A stretch of DNA of 22,512 bases from UM-FILTER-42-14 sp964586055 (GTDB taxonomy: Bacteria > Patescibacteriota > Microgenomatia > UBA1400 > PJMF01): assembly GCA_964586055.1 (NCBI GenBank), contig CAZPFX010000015.1, positions 1 to 22,512 of the forward strand. The letters are read 5' to 3'. The notes under the pieces were generated by a model. The model was not told where the DNA came from. It ran no database searches and saw only the letters and a list, made by a program, of their open reading frames with translations. How positions within the stretch are numbered: the stretch's first letter is position 1; every line of letters starts with the position of its first letter. Position numbers and translations under genes: made by a program. Below are positions 13,056 to 21,105 of this stretch, piece by piece.

Positions 13056-15448
13056 TTTCGAGTCTGAGCACCCTCAAGAATTTTGTCGTTATCAGGCTTT
13101 GGCTTAAATTGACTTGGATAGCAAGTTGAGGTTGGTTCTGTGCCAGCTATGAATGTTTCGCTTTTTACTAACGGGCAGCCCGCACAGGTAAGTGTGCCAG
13201 TTTTCTTGCAGACTTGAACCTTTGTTATTCCCCATGGGATCGGAAAAACATGAGGGGTTTCTTCACTTAGCTGAGATCTAATGATCTTATTCCAAATTGG
13301 TGAGGCACCAGTAATACCAGAAGCCACATAGCTCATCGAGGTGTTGTCGTTATTGCCAACCCAGACAGCGACGACGCGGTCTGAAGTGTAGCCAATTGTC
13401 CAGTTATCCCTAAGGTTGTTCGTGGTTCCGGTTTTTACCGCCACTTCTTGATTTGGAATTTGTAGGGTTGAGATTGGTCCAAATGCAGGTGTGCGAGCCT
13501 CATTATCTTTGAGAATGTCAGTGACTAGATAAGCTACACGAGGATCAATAACTTGATCACTAGGACAACCTTTTCCATATAAAGCGCAGGTATTTTCATA
13601 AAGAACTTTGCCAGAGCTATCGCTTATTTTTAGAATTGGATTTAGTTTTGTGAGTTTCCCTGCGTTGGCAAATACCCCGTAAACCTGAGCCATTTCTGTC
13701 ATTTTTACTTCTCCACCTCCCAGAGTCAGAGAGAGTCCGAATCGACGTCTATCTTCCCAAGTCGTGATGCCAAGTTTTTCTGCATAATCAAGGAGATTGC
13801 TAACACCAACCTGAGCCAAGAGTTTTACAGCCGGAATGTTGTAGCTTGAGGCCAGAGCCTCTCTAAGAGTGACTGCTCCGTGATATTTCCCATCATAGTT
13901 CTTTGGACTATATGGCTTGCTTCCAGCTATGTCATAAGTGATCGGAGAATCTTGGATGATACTTGCTGGGGTAAGACCCGAGGCTAGAGCAAGCGAGTAC
14001 GTCAGGGGTTTAATAGAGCTTCCTGGTTGTCTGTTTCGTATGGTGACATTTACCTGACCATCATGAGCAAAATCAAAGTAATCTTTGCTACCGACCATAG
14101 CCAGGATCTCACCAGTTTTTGGATTAGTGATCAAGGCGGCTCCATTAGAAACTCTAAGTCTAACTAGCGACTCGATTTCGGTGGTGACGACGTTCTGGAC
14201 TCCATTTTGTAGTTCCGCATCCAAAGAAGTGACTACTTCCAGGCCGCTGCTTTGAATAACTTCTTCAGAAAATTGGTCTGCCAAAAGAGCCTTTACGTAC
14301 ATGACAAAATGTGGGGCTGTAATGTCAATGGTGTTGTCTCTAAATGTCAGCGGTGTCTGATAGGCCTCTTTTGCATTTTCTGCATCTGTAGTGCCATCTT
14401 CTACCATTCTTCTAAGAACCTCAGCTTGCCTCTGTTTTGCCAATTCAGGATTGGAGCCAAAGGGAGAATAGATTGAAGGAGCGGCAGGAAGGCCGGCGAG
14501 CAAAGAGGCTTCTGAAAGAGAGATATCTCTGACTGACTTTCCAAAGTATCTTTGAGAGGCTTCTTCTATTCCGTAGGCAGAACCGCCATAGGCGACTTGG
14601 TTCAGATACATCTCTAGAATTTCATCTTTAGTGAATTCGGTTTCAACCATTACCGCTAGAACTAGTTCTCTAACTTTTCGTTGTAATGTTCGCTCAGAAG
14701 TAAGCAATCTATTTTTTACTAATTGTTGAGTAAGCGTAGACCCACCCTGAACTACTTCCCCATTTTTGTTTGCGATCATGGCTCTGATGATGCCCCTGAG
14801 AGAGAATCCAGGGTGATAATAAAAATTTTGATCTTCGATGGCGATTGTCGCATCAATTACTTGTTTTGGGATTTCGCTTAGAGGCACATAGGTTCGATTT
14901 TCATCCTTATAAATTCGATATAAGATGGCGCCGTTGCGGTCTAAGATTCTGGTAGTTAATGATGGCTGTTCTTCTCTCAGAGTACTAACCGCTGGCAAAC
15001 CAAGAAATATATAGTCATGAATTTTATATGTCCCAACATATATTACGGTTACAGTTGCCAACATGAAGAGACTTTGCAATGGATAAAGAGTTAGTGTTTG
15101 CCAGAAAGGTTTGAATATTTTCTTTATTGGCTCTGACTTAAATTTAAGCTTTGGATATCTTAAGCGAATTGAAAACTTTGGAAGTGATGGAGGAGCTATT
15201 GGTTTTGGTAGTCTAACTAAATGAGTTATTTTGAGAAACCATTTAATGATTGAGAGCAGTAAGGGAGAGCTAGTTAATTTGGATCGATTCCAGAGGAAAA
15301 GGAATCTTTTAACAAGTGCTGTTAATCGTTTTGACTTCTCGTATTGAGCGCTAGAAAAAATCACATGATATTTTTGTTCGCGAGCGTGGAGCAAAAGATA
15401 ATTACGTAATTTTATTGATTTTTTAGCTTCAGGTTTTATTCGTCTCAT
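13052..15448 (-). CDS. Class A penicillin-binding protein (bifunctional transglycosylase/transpeptidase)
   Basis: A PBP1A-family enzyme that polymerises lipid II and cross-links peptidoglycan. Numbered from an upstream in-frame ATG at 15466 it has 804 residues. The ATG at 15448 (798 residues) is preferred because an extended -10 ends 8 nt before it. A basic N-terminal region of about 125 residues, longer than usual, precedes a membrane helix (about 128-147). The GT51 domain shows AIEDQNFYYHPG (Glu211) and QGGSTLTQQLVKN. The transpeptidase has SSIK (Ser483, Lys486), SYN (541-543) and KTG (678-680), all intact. The tail has four cysteines (CKKTGTLTCAGC and a later C) that may form disulfides. 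It forms a wall-synthesis cluster with a GH18 enzyme and a second PBP upstream. Confidence 0.93.
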   Translation of the reverse strand: MRRIKPEAKKSIKLRNYLLLHAREQKYHVIFSSAQYEKSKRLTALVKRFLFLWNRSKLTSSPLLLSIIKWFLKITHLVRLPKPIAPPSLPKFSIRLRYPKLKFKSEPIKKIFKPFWQTLTLYPLQSLFMLATVTVIYVGTYKIHDYIFLGLPAVSTLREEQPSLTTRILDRNGAILYRIYKDENRTYVPLSEIPKQVIDATIAIEDQNFYYHPGFSLRGIIRAMIANKNGEVVQGGSTLTQQLVKNRLLTSERTLQRKVRELVLAVMVETEFTKDEILEMYLNQVAYGGSAYGIEEASQRYFGKSVRDISLSEASLLAGLPAAPSIYSPFGSNPELAKQRQAEVLRRMVEDGTTDAENAKEAYQTPLTFRDNTIDITAPHFVMYVKALLADQFSEEVIQSSGLEVVTSLDAELQNGVQNVVTTEIESLVRLRVSNGAALITNPKTGEILAMVGSKDYFDFAHDGQVNVTIRNRQPGSSIKPLTYSLALASGLTPASIIQDSPITYDIAGSKPYSPKNYDGKYHGAVTLREALASSYNIPAVKLLAQVGVSNLLDYAEKLGITTWEDRRRFGLSLTLGGGEVKMTEMAQVYGVFANAGKLTKLNPILKISDSSGKVLYENTCALYGKGCPSDQVIDPRVAYLVTDILKDNEARTPAFGPISTLQIPNQEVAVKTGTTNNLRDNWTIGYTSDRVVAVWVGNNDNTSMSYVASGITGASPIWNKIIRSQLSEETPHVFPIPWGITKVQVCKKTGTLTCAGCPLVKSETFIAGTEPTSTCYPSQFKPKPDNDKILEGAQTRN

Positions 15449-15456
15449 TCCGGCGA

Positions 15457-15465
15457 ATGGTATCA
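15457..15465 (-). promoter_or_regulatory. Extended -10 promoter of the downstream PBP gene
   Basis: On the minus strand the sequence reads TGA-TACCAT, 8 nt, then ATG (15448). The geometry matches the other apparently leaderless starts in the window. It implies that the in-frame ATG at 15466, which overlaps the promoter, is not used. The -10 lies between TGGT and ACCA arms. Confidence 0.55.
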
Positions 15466-15526
15466 TGACCAGCGCCCTTAGACAACTCGAGAAATTATTG
15501 CCACTTTTATTAATGAAAGTATGTTC

Positions 15527-16807
15527 TTAATCCAACTTTCGTTGAATGATGTCCCAAAGTTCGCGATCTGAGCCCTCATAGCCCAATGCCCAAATGGCCA
15601 CTCCAGCAAGATCCAGCTGATTTACATAGTCGAGCTTGTAAGAAATTGATCGAGAGTTTTCATAGTAAACGACAAAGGTTTCGCCATCTTCTATATAAGA
15701 AATATATGGTGAAAGAGCGTCTTCATTCCAGTGCTCCATAACTCGCAACTCCTCTTTCCTTGCTAAAAGTTCTTTAACTCTTTCTATTGAGGCAGTATTA
15801 CCCGTGTCTGGGAATGCATGGGATTGGGCATCACGGGAAGTTGTTTGCCACTCGTATCCATAGAAGGGAATTCCTAAAAGCAGCTTGCTGGATGGGACGT
15901 ATGAAAGAAATGTTCTTAGGTGCTCATTTATGTCTCCGTCCCAAAGCTTATCGCCGCCAAAGAGCGGGGCCACTGGACCAGCTTGCGGTGAGCTTCTACG
16001 ATGAAAGTCATAAGCCATGACAACAAAATAATCAATGTGATCGGCAAGGGCGGGGATATCCCACAGCTGCTTATTATTTGAGGCGCTAGCATAAACGTCA
16101 ACACTCAGAGAGATTGATCCATAGTGAGCGTCGAGATGAGACCTAAGGTCCTTAATAAATTTGGTAAATTGATCGCGCTGTTTCTCAGACGGTGTGCCAT
16201 TTAGCTCAACGTCGATATTGATGCCACTGACTGGGTAGGCTAGTAAAATATTATCGAGAGTTTCAAATAAGTTCAGCTGTGCTTTTTCAGAGCCTAAGAA
16301 TTGGGCAATGTCGTCTGCATAAAATTGGGATAAGACTAATTCGAATTGAGTATCTTGATCACCAGCCAAGTTAATAATATCTAGCAGGGTGTCGCTATTG
16401 AGTTTTGCGTATCCCGGTTCTGTGCTGCCGTCTTCACGCAGGCGAAGCTGGCCGTCAGGGTTAATTGCCAAAGCAAAATAAGCCAGGTGAGAAAGCTCTG
16501 GTTGTAAGACAACAGTGTTTAAATTCCAGTAGGGCAAAAACCCATACACGACTTTATCGCGAGAATGAGGGAGTTCCGAGTGACGAAGAAATCGAAAAGA
16601 ACTTAACGACGACATAGGTGAGGTTAGGGGAACATCCCAGAGCCACCATAAAGCTAATGCTCCACCACTAAAAATTGCGCAAAGGGAAAGGACGCTAATT
16701 TTAAGGTGCCATTTGTGGCTAGCAACCCACTTTGAAAAGCGCTTGAGAGCTTTGTCAGGTTTTGTTGTTGGTTTATTAACCGCCTTGTTGAAGCTAGCGT
16801 AAGGCAT
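15527..16807 (-). CDS. Membrane-anchored GH18-family glycosidase
   Basis: A 426-residue protein: a basic cytoplasmic N-terminus, a membrane helix (about 35-57), then an extracellular GH18 TIM barrel (about 85-426) beginning KVVYGFLPYWN, the usual first strand. The catalytic motif reads SGINIDVE (194-201). Of the canonical DxxDxDxE only Asp199 and the acid/base Glu201 remain, with Ser and Asn at the earlier Asp positions. GVN[IV]D[FI]E-type variants are seen in YaaH/SleL-like peptidoglycan N-acetylglucosaminidases, so activity is plausible. Other barrel landmarks are VVMAYDFH, LLLGIPFYGYEW and GVAIWALGYE. It starts 2 nt after the upstream PBP, with GGGAG 9 nt before the ATG. It probably trims glycan strands as the two PBPs build them. 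Confidence 0.9.
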   Translation of the reverse strand: MPYASFNKAVNKPTTKPDKALKRFSKWVASHKWHLKISVLSLCAIFSGGALALWWLWDVPLTSPMSSLSSFRFLRHSELPHSRDKVVYGFLPYWNLNTVVLQPELSHLAYFALAINPDGQLRLREDGSTEPGYAKLNSDTLLDIINLAGDQDTQFELVLSQFYADDIAQFLGSEKAQLNLFETLDNILLAYPVSGINIDVELNGTPSEKQRDQFTKFIKDLRSHLDAHYGSISLSVDVYASASNNKQLWDIPALADHIDYFVVMAYDFHRRSSPQAGPVAPLFGGDKLWDGDINEHLRTFLSYVPSSKLLLGIPFYGYEWQTTSRDAQSHAFPDTGNTASIERVKELLARKEELRVMEHWNEDALSPYISYIEDGETFVVYYENSRSISYKLDYVNQLDLAGVAIWALGYEGSDRELWDIIQRKLD

Positions 16808-16809
16808 TT

Positions 16810-19209
16810 TTAGTTACTCCCATATTCCGGCAGCGAGTAATCACTTGGAACTGTCTGTTGTTCATAAAGGACTTTGCCATCCTCAGAAACTGGCCTAGAG
16901 CAGTCAGCACAATAATAATCTGTAACTGGATCCTTATAAATAGTTCTTTCTTCAAGAACTAAACCATCGATTTGTTGTCCGGGAGGAGGAGGTAGGCCAG
17001 TGTTTGGGTCGATCCATACGTTTTGTTTTTCAATCACTGATCTTGATGGCCGACCTTCATTCCAATAAAGTTCTTGATCTCTTGGCTGACAGGTATCTCC
17101 TGGAGTTGGCGGGAGGCCGTGGGCACAAACCTGAGCTGAAGAGACACTAGGTGGTTTTGATTGCCAGACCGGTTCTTTATCAGCTAAGACATAGGTCATT
17201 AAGTCATGGAAAATAGGAGAGGCTCCGGTAACACCAGAAACAACATTGCTCATCCGAGTGTTGTCATTGTTGCCTACCCAAGCTGCGACTAGATACTCCG
17301 GTGTGAAGCCGATCGTCCAGTTATCGCGAAGGTCGTTGGTAGTGCCGGTTTTGACACTAACGACCTGGTTAGGAATGACTAAATCGGAGCGAGATCCAAA
17401 GGCCCTCTCTCTGGCTTTGTTATCTTGTAAAATATGGCTAATTAGATAGGCGGGCGCTCGATCCATTACCCGGGTAAGTTCCCCAGCCTGCGATTCCGCG
17501 AACTCAGTCAGAAATTCGAGATCAGCCACGCGGCGCTCTGAATCTAGTTCGTAGTGGATGTTGCCAAGGTAATCTTCAACTTTAAGAAGAGGGGTGAGCG
17601 GAGATTTAACGCCTTGATTAGCCAATGTTCCAAAAGCCTGAGCCATGTCTATCATGCGAACTTCTCCACCTCCGAGGGTTAAAGATAAACCATAGCGACT
17701 CGGGTCGTTCCAAGTGGTAATTCCCATGGCTGTCGCCTGATTAATAAAAGTTTCTATGCCGATCGTTCGGAGAGCTTTAACTGCGGGGATGTTGAGAGAG
17801 TTGCCTAGCGCTCTGCGCACGGTGACAGAGCCAGAAAAACTTCCATCATAGTTTTTTGGACAATATGGTTTTTGTCCCGCGACTGTAAAACAAGTGGGTG
17901 AATCGATTAGAATGCTTCCAGGATTTAAAGTCTTTTGTTGAAAAGCTGTCGCATACATGAGTGGTTTGATCGAACTGCCTGGCTGTCTTTCTGCAATAGT
18001 TACATTTACTTGTCCGTCACGTTCTGTGTCAAAGTAATTTCTGCTACCGACCATAGCGAGAATCTCACCAGTATTAGGTTTGGTTATTAAAGCAGCCCCG
18101 TTTCCAACTCTGGCTCTTTCTAAAGTGGCAAGCTCAGCACTCACGGAAGCCTCAGCCACTTGTTGAAGATCAAAGTCTAGGGTTGTCGTAACGCGCAACC
18201 CACCGCGCTCAACTGTGTCAACTCCGTACATTTCATAAAGTAAATCTCTGACATAAAAAACAAAGTGAGGAGCCTTAATGTCATTGCTGGAAATGGCAAA
18301 AGTTAAAACATCGCTACTAGCGCCCGCTTCCTGAGCAGGGGTAATGTATTTATCTTCAACCATGCGTCTGAGAACTGAAGCCTGTCTCTCCTTGCCTTTT
18401 TCTGGTGTAGATCCAAAAGGGGAATAGGTTGTAGGAGCTTGAGGCAATCCGGCCAGAAGGGAGGCTTCTGATAGGGTTAACTCAGTGGCTGATTTATTAA
18501 AGTATGTTTGCGAAGCAGCTTCTATACCGACGGTTGTGCCACCGTAAGAGACATAGTTTAGATACATTTCCAGAATTTCATCTTTGGTATAAAAAAGTTC
18601 GGTAATAACGGCCAAGACTGCTTCTTTTATTTTCCTCTGAAATGATCTTTCTCTTGTGAGTAGAGCGTTTTTTACTAATTGTTGGGTAATGGTGGAGCCA
18701 CCCTGCATGTGGCCACCCCTTAGATTAGTAATCACAGCTCTAGCAATGCCGACAACATCGAAGCCAAAATGGTTGTAGAAATGTTGATCTTCAATCGAGA
18801 TGGTGGCCTGTTTCACATATTCTGGGAGTGCCTGATAATCAACGGGAATGCGGTATTCATCAGCAAAAATCTCATAAAGCAAAGTACCCTTGCGATCAAA
18901 TATCTGAGTACTAACGGCATAATTGTCGCCAGTTCCAAGTTTTCTAGGAGAGGGAAGATCTCGGAGTAAATACACAAATCCTGCGATTCCAACAATAAAA
19001 ATGACAAGGGCAGCCCAACGAAGAATAGGATGAGGCAACACTCTATTTATTATGCGGATTGGTAGCCTTACTAAAAAAAGCAAAATACGACGGAACCAAT
19101 GATTTTTTTGGCCTTTATTGGAGCCTGTTAAAACCTTCAGTAGTCTTGAGCTGATCTGGGCTGGGCGTTTTTTGTTTCGGTACTTTCTTTTCATTTGGAC
19201 TCTGAGCAT
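16810..19209 (-). CDS. Class A penicillin-binding protein (bifunctional), upstream paralogue
   Basis: A 799-residue PBP1A-family enzyme from the ATG at 19209. The start at 19194 (MKRKYRNKK) is equally plausible and has a -10-like TATGCT 10 nt before it. A basic N-terminus leads to a membrane helix (about 62-82). The GT51 domain has SIEDQHFYNHFG (Glu140) and QGGSTITQQLVKN. The transpeptidase has SSIK (Ser412, Lys415), SLN (471-473) and KTG (620-622). All catalytic motifs are intact. The C-terminus is long and Pro-rich (DPNTGLPPPPGQQ) with cysteines at VCAHGLPP, DTC and YYCADC that could form disulfides outside the cell. It is clearly paralogous to the other PBP beyond the GH18 gene, with the same insert pattern (KPYxPKNYDG, LSLTLGGGEV). 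Confidence 0.93.
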   Translation of the reverse strand: MLRVQMKRKYRNKKRPAQISSRLLKVLTGSNKGQKNHWFRRILLFLVRLPIRIINRVLPHPILRWAALVIFIVGIAGFVYLLRDLPSPRKLGTGDNYAVSTQIFDRKGTLLYEIFADEYRIPVDYQALPEYVKQATISIEDQHFYNHFGFDVVGIARAVITNLRGGHMQGGSTITQQLVKNALLTRERSFQRKIKEAVLAVITELFYTKDEILEMYLNYVSYGGTTVGIEAASQTYFNKSATELTLSEASLLAGLPQAPTTYSPFGSTPEKGKERQASVLRRMVEDKYITPAQEAGASSDVLTFAISSNDIKAPHFVFYVRDLLYEMYGVDTVERGGLRVTTTLDFDLQQVAEASVSAELATLERARVGNGAALITKPNTGEILAMVGSRNYFDTERDGQVNVTIAERQPGSSIKPLMYATAFQQKTLNPGSILIDSPTCFTVAGQKPYCPKNYDGSFSGSVTVRRALGNSLNIPAVKALRTIGIETFINQATAMGITTWNDPSRYGLSLTLGGGEVRMIDMAQAFGTLANQGVKSPLTPLLKVEDYLGNIHYELDSERRVADLEFLTEFAESQAGELTRVMDRAPAYLISHILQDNKARERAFGSRSDLVIPNQVVSVKTGTTNDLRDNWTIGFTPEYLVAAWVGNNDNTRMSNVVSGVTGASPIFHDLMTYVLADKEPVWQSKPPSVSSAQVCAHGLPPTPGDTCQPRDQELYWNEGRPSRSVIEKQNVWIDPNTGLPPPPGQQIDGLVLEERTIYKDPVTDYYCADCSRPVSEDGKVLYEQQTVPSDYSLPEYGSN

Positions 19210-19214
19210 ACTAG
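19205..19214. promoter_or_regulatory. Overlapping divergent -10-like elements
   Basis: Only 16 bp separate the divergent PBP and HEPN-like genes. The sequence AGCATACTAG reads as CATACT on the plus strand (13 nt before the ATG at 19226) and as TATGCT on the minus strand (10 nt before the alternative PBP ATG at 19194). One symmetric site may serve both directions. The element is suboptimal on both strands. Confidence 0.35.
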
Positions 19215-19225
19215 TGTAGCAGATT

Positions 19226-19741
19226 ATGATTTCACCTCAGGAACTTACAGAAGAACTGAATGGATCTTGGAGTTCATACGTGCTTCCAGAGCTTAGAGAC
19301 TTCGTAACTATATCTTTGAATCTATATGAGAGAGAGTGTCGTGTTGAGTCTAAGCTCACCGATTATTCTTTCATAGTTTTTCCAATGGCAAAGGCTTATG
19401 AAGGTTTTCTAAAGCAATACTTTCTCGACCTTGGATTAATTTCAGAATCGACTTACTTTAGTCGCCGCTTTCGAATTGGTCGTGCTTTAAATCCTGATGT
19501 CCAAGAAAACCAACGAGACAAGTGGTGGCTTTATGATGACGTAGCTCATCAATGTGGCGTGGCAACAGCCCAGTCGCTTTGGACTACTTGGCTTGAGAGT
19601 CGGAACCGTGTTTTTCACTATTTTCCAAAGAAGCATCAGTCTGTTTCCCTAGGGCAAGCAGGGCAACATTTAGCAACTATTGCTGGCTCGATGCGCAGCG
19701 CTGTAACATGTCAAGCAGGGCAACTTGGTGTTTCTGCTTGA
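19226..19741 (+). CDS. Stand-alone HEPN-like protein, possible RNase
   Basis: A 171-residue, mostly helical protein. Near the C-terminus it has ESRNRVFHYFP, in which Arg126-Asn-Arg-Val-Phe-His131 fits the RNxxxH (Rx4-6H) motif that forms the RNase active site of HEPN domains. The earlier segment YSFIVFPMAKAYEGFLKQYFLDLGLI also has the helical character of HEPN proteins such as those in RnlA/LsoA-type toxins. HEPN toxins usually pair with a nucleotidyltransferase (MNT) antitoxin or sit inside larger defence proteins. Neither is present here; the next gene is a nucleotide-kinase-like protein with its own promoter. Overall family membership is an inference from motif and composition; other helical folds are possible. 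Confidence 0.7.
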   Translation: MISPQELTEELNGSWSSYVLPELRDFVTISLNLYERECRVESKLTDYSFIVFPMAKAYEGFLKQYFLDLGLISESTYFSRRFRIGRALNPDVQENQRDKWWLYDDVAHQCGVATAQSLWTTWLESRNRVFHYFPKKHQSVSLGQAGQHLATIAGSMRSAVTCQAGQLGVSA

Positions 19742-19767
19742 TCGAGTATAGATCATATGCGTATAAT
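19738..19767 (+). promoter_or_regulatory. Promoter of the P-loop kinase gene
   Basis: TTGATC (19738-19743), an 18-nt spacer, then TATAAT (19762-19767). The -35 overlaps the stop codon of the HEPN-like gene. Transcription should start near 19774, downstream of the ATG at 19757 but upstream of the in-frame ATG at 19781. This decides the start of the kinase and separates it from the HEPN-like transcription unit. Confidence 0.7.
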
Positions 19768-19780
19768 GACGCCTCATCTT

Positions 19781-20407
19781 ATGTTTCACTCTTTTGTATA
19801 TCGTAATATAACAATATCTGGTTTGCCTGGTTCTGGCTCGACCACTCTTTTAGACGGCATTAGAGAAGCCCTGAAGTTTGATGGCTGGGTTGGCTATAGT
19901 GGTGGTGCCTTCATGAGAGAGTATGCCAAGGAAAAAGGTCTACTTGATGCAGAGGGCTTACTCCATCACAGTGCGGGTGCTTACTCTGAAGATTTTGACA
20001 GACAAGTGGATTACGGAATGAGAGAGAAATTAACAGTGGAAGAACATTGGATTATTGAGTCATGGCTCAGTGGTTTTATTGCTCAGCAAGTTCCTGGTGT
20101 ATTTAAAATTTTAATGAAGTGTAGTGATAAATCAGTTAGGGTTGACAGAATTGTAAATCGCGATGGAGTAACTCCTGATGAGGCAATTAAGAACATGAAC
20201 TATCGCCATCAGACCAATCTTGCCAAGTGGAAGGGCATGTATTCCAAAGAATGGAATGAATGGGTGATAAAGCCAGGAACTGTTTCTTCTAGCGCACCGA
20301 TTGATTTTTGGCGTGAAGATTTGTACGATCTAGTGGTAGATACCTATACCACCAACCAACAGGAATCGTTGGAGCAAGTCATTCATGCCGTCACCAGCTC
20401 GAAGTAG
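19781..20407 (+). CDS. Cytidylate-kinase-like P-loop kinase (short, archaeal-type)
   Basis: A 208-residue nucleotide kinase-like protein when begun at the ATG at 19781; the earlier ATG at 19757 lies before the predicted transcription start. It opens directly with a P-loop, NITISGLPGSGSTTLL, like the ISGPPGSGTTT of archaeal and AAA_18-type cytidylate kinases. Later segments resemble the lid and substrate regions (FDRQVDYGMREKLTVEEHWIIESWLSGFI, then RVDRIVNRDGVTPDEAIKNMNYR, recalling the R..RI..RD....A......R motif of that family). It is distinct from the conventional bacterial cmk at 12137, so the substrate may be a different nucleotide or nucleoside. It overlaps the next gene by 23 nt, indicating co-expression. 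Confidence 0.8.
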   Translation: MFHSFVYRNITISGLPGSGSTTLLDGIREALKFDGWVGYSGGAFMREYAKEKGLLDAEGLLHHSAGAYSEDFDRQVDYGMREKLTVEEHWIIESWLSGFIAQQVPGVFKILMKCSDKSVRVDRIVNRDGVTPDEAIKNMNYRHQTNLAKWKGMYSKEWNEWVIKPGTVSSSAPIDFWREDLYDLVVDTYTTNQQESLEQVIHAVTSSK

Positions 20408-21092
20408 TAGTAAAAAGAGCTCGACCTCTAAAAAAAGACGTCCAGATCGAAAAGCATCTCATATCGCTTTTTTTCCAGTTTTGGTTTTAATTTTTATAAT
20501 GTGGATGTTATATCGTTCGATATTTACATTTCCCGTGTGGTTTGATGAATCAATTGGAAAGCTTTTATTTTTTGCTGTACCAATTTGGCTTTTTGTCACC
20601 ATGACCGGCCACAAAGGAGTGGTAGAAAGTTTTGCTCCAACTAAAGCTAGAAGAGGCTTGCTTTTGGGAATCGCCGCTGGTGGCTTGTTTGGTTTTGTGG
20701 CTTCAATTCTGTCGTTTGTGAGTACTGGAGCGATGATCGAAGCCGTACCAATTTTTACAGCCCCTAATTTTTGGGGAGAGTTCATGCTGGCGATGATGAC
20801 TGGGTTTTTTGAAACTCTTTTGTTTTACAGTTTTGCCATGACTCTAATTCTTGAAAAATATCCTCGTTGGTCTTTGTTGCGCCAATCATTAACTATTGCT
20901 TTAATTTTCTTGGTATTTCATATTCCGAATGCCTTATTAAGGTTCGAGCTACCAAGCATGAGCGGTGTCTTTTTATTGTTATTTCTCTTTGCCCTTGGTC
21001 AGGCTTACCTTTTTGCCGCCAGGAAAAATGCCTACGCCATTGTTCTTACCCATGCCATTTGGGGCATGGTCCTCCTGGTCTATGGCTGGTAG
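20385..21092 (+). CDS. CPBP-like intramembrane protein with degenerate protease motifs
   Basis: A 235-residue protein with a Ser/Lys/Arg-rich N-terminus (1-25) and about seven hydrophobic helices. The C-terminal half follows the CPBP (ABI/Rce1-type) pattern: FETLLFY (Glu143) where EExxxR is expected, FLVFH (His179) for the FxxxH motif, and HAIWG (His223) for the third HxxxN/D motif. The second Glu and the Arg of motif 1 and the last Asn/Asp are missing, so proteolysis is uncertain. The start overlaps the kinase gene, with GGAG 9 nt before the ATG. Family membership is moderately sure; function unknown. Confidence 0.7.
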   Translation: MPSPARSSSKKSSTSKKRRPDRKASHIAFFPVLVLIFIMWMLYRSIFTFPVWFDESIGKLLFFAVPIWLFVTMTGHKGVVESFAPTKARRGLLLGIAAGGLFGFVASILSFVSTGAMIEAVPIFTAPNFWGEFMLAMMTGFFETLLFYSFAMTLILEKYPRWSLLRQSLTIALIFLVFHIPNALLRFELPSMSGVFLLLFLFALGQAYLFAARKNAYAIVLTHAIWGMVLLVYGW

Positions 21093-21105
21093 CCATTTTT
21101 AAGCA

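Noticed and set aside
13052..19209. Recent tandem duplication of the two PBP genes
   Set aside because: The proteins share motifs but differ widely in length of N-terminus, tails and codon-level sequence, so the duplication is old or the genes were acquired separately.
19757..19780. Earlier ATG for the P-loop kinase
   Set aside because: It lies between the -35 and -10 boxes of a good promoter (TTGATC-18-TATAAT), so it would not be in the mRNA; the ATG at 19781 still leaves the full P-loop.
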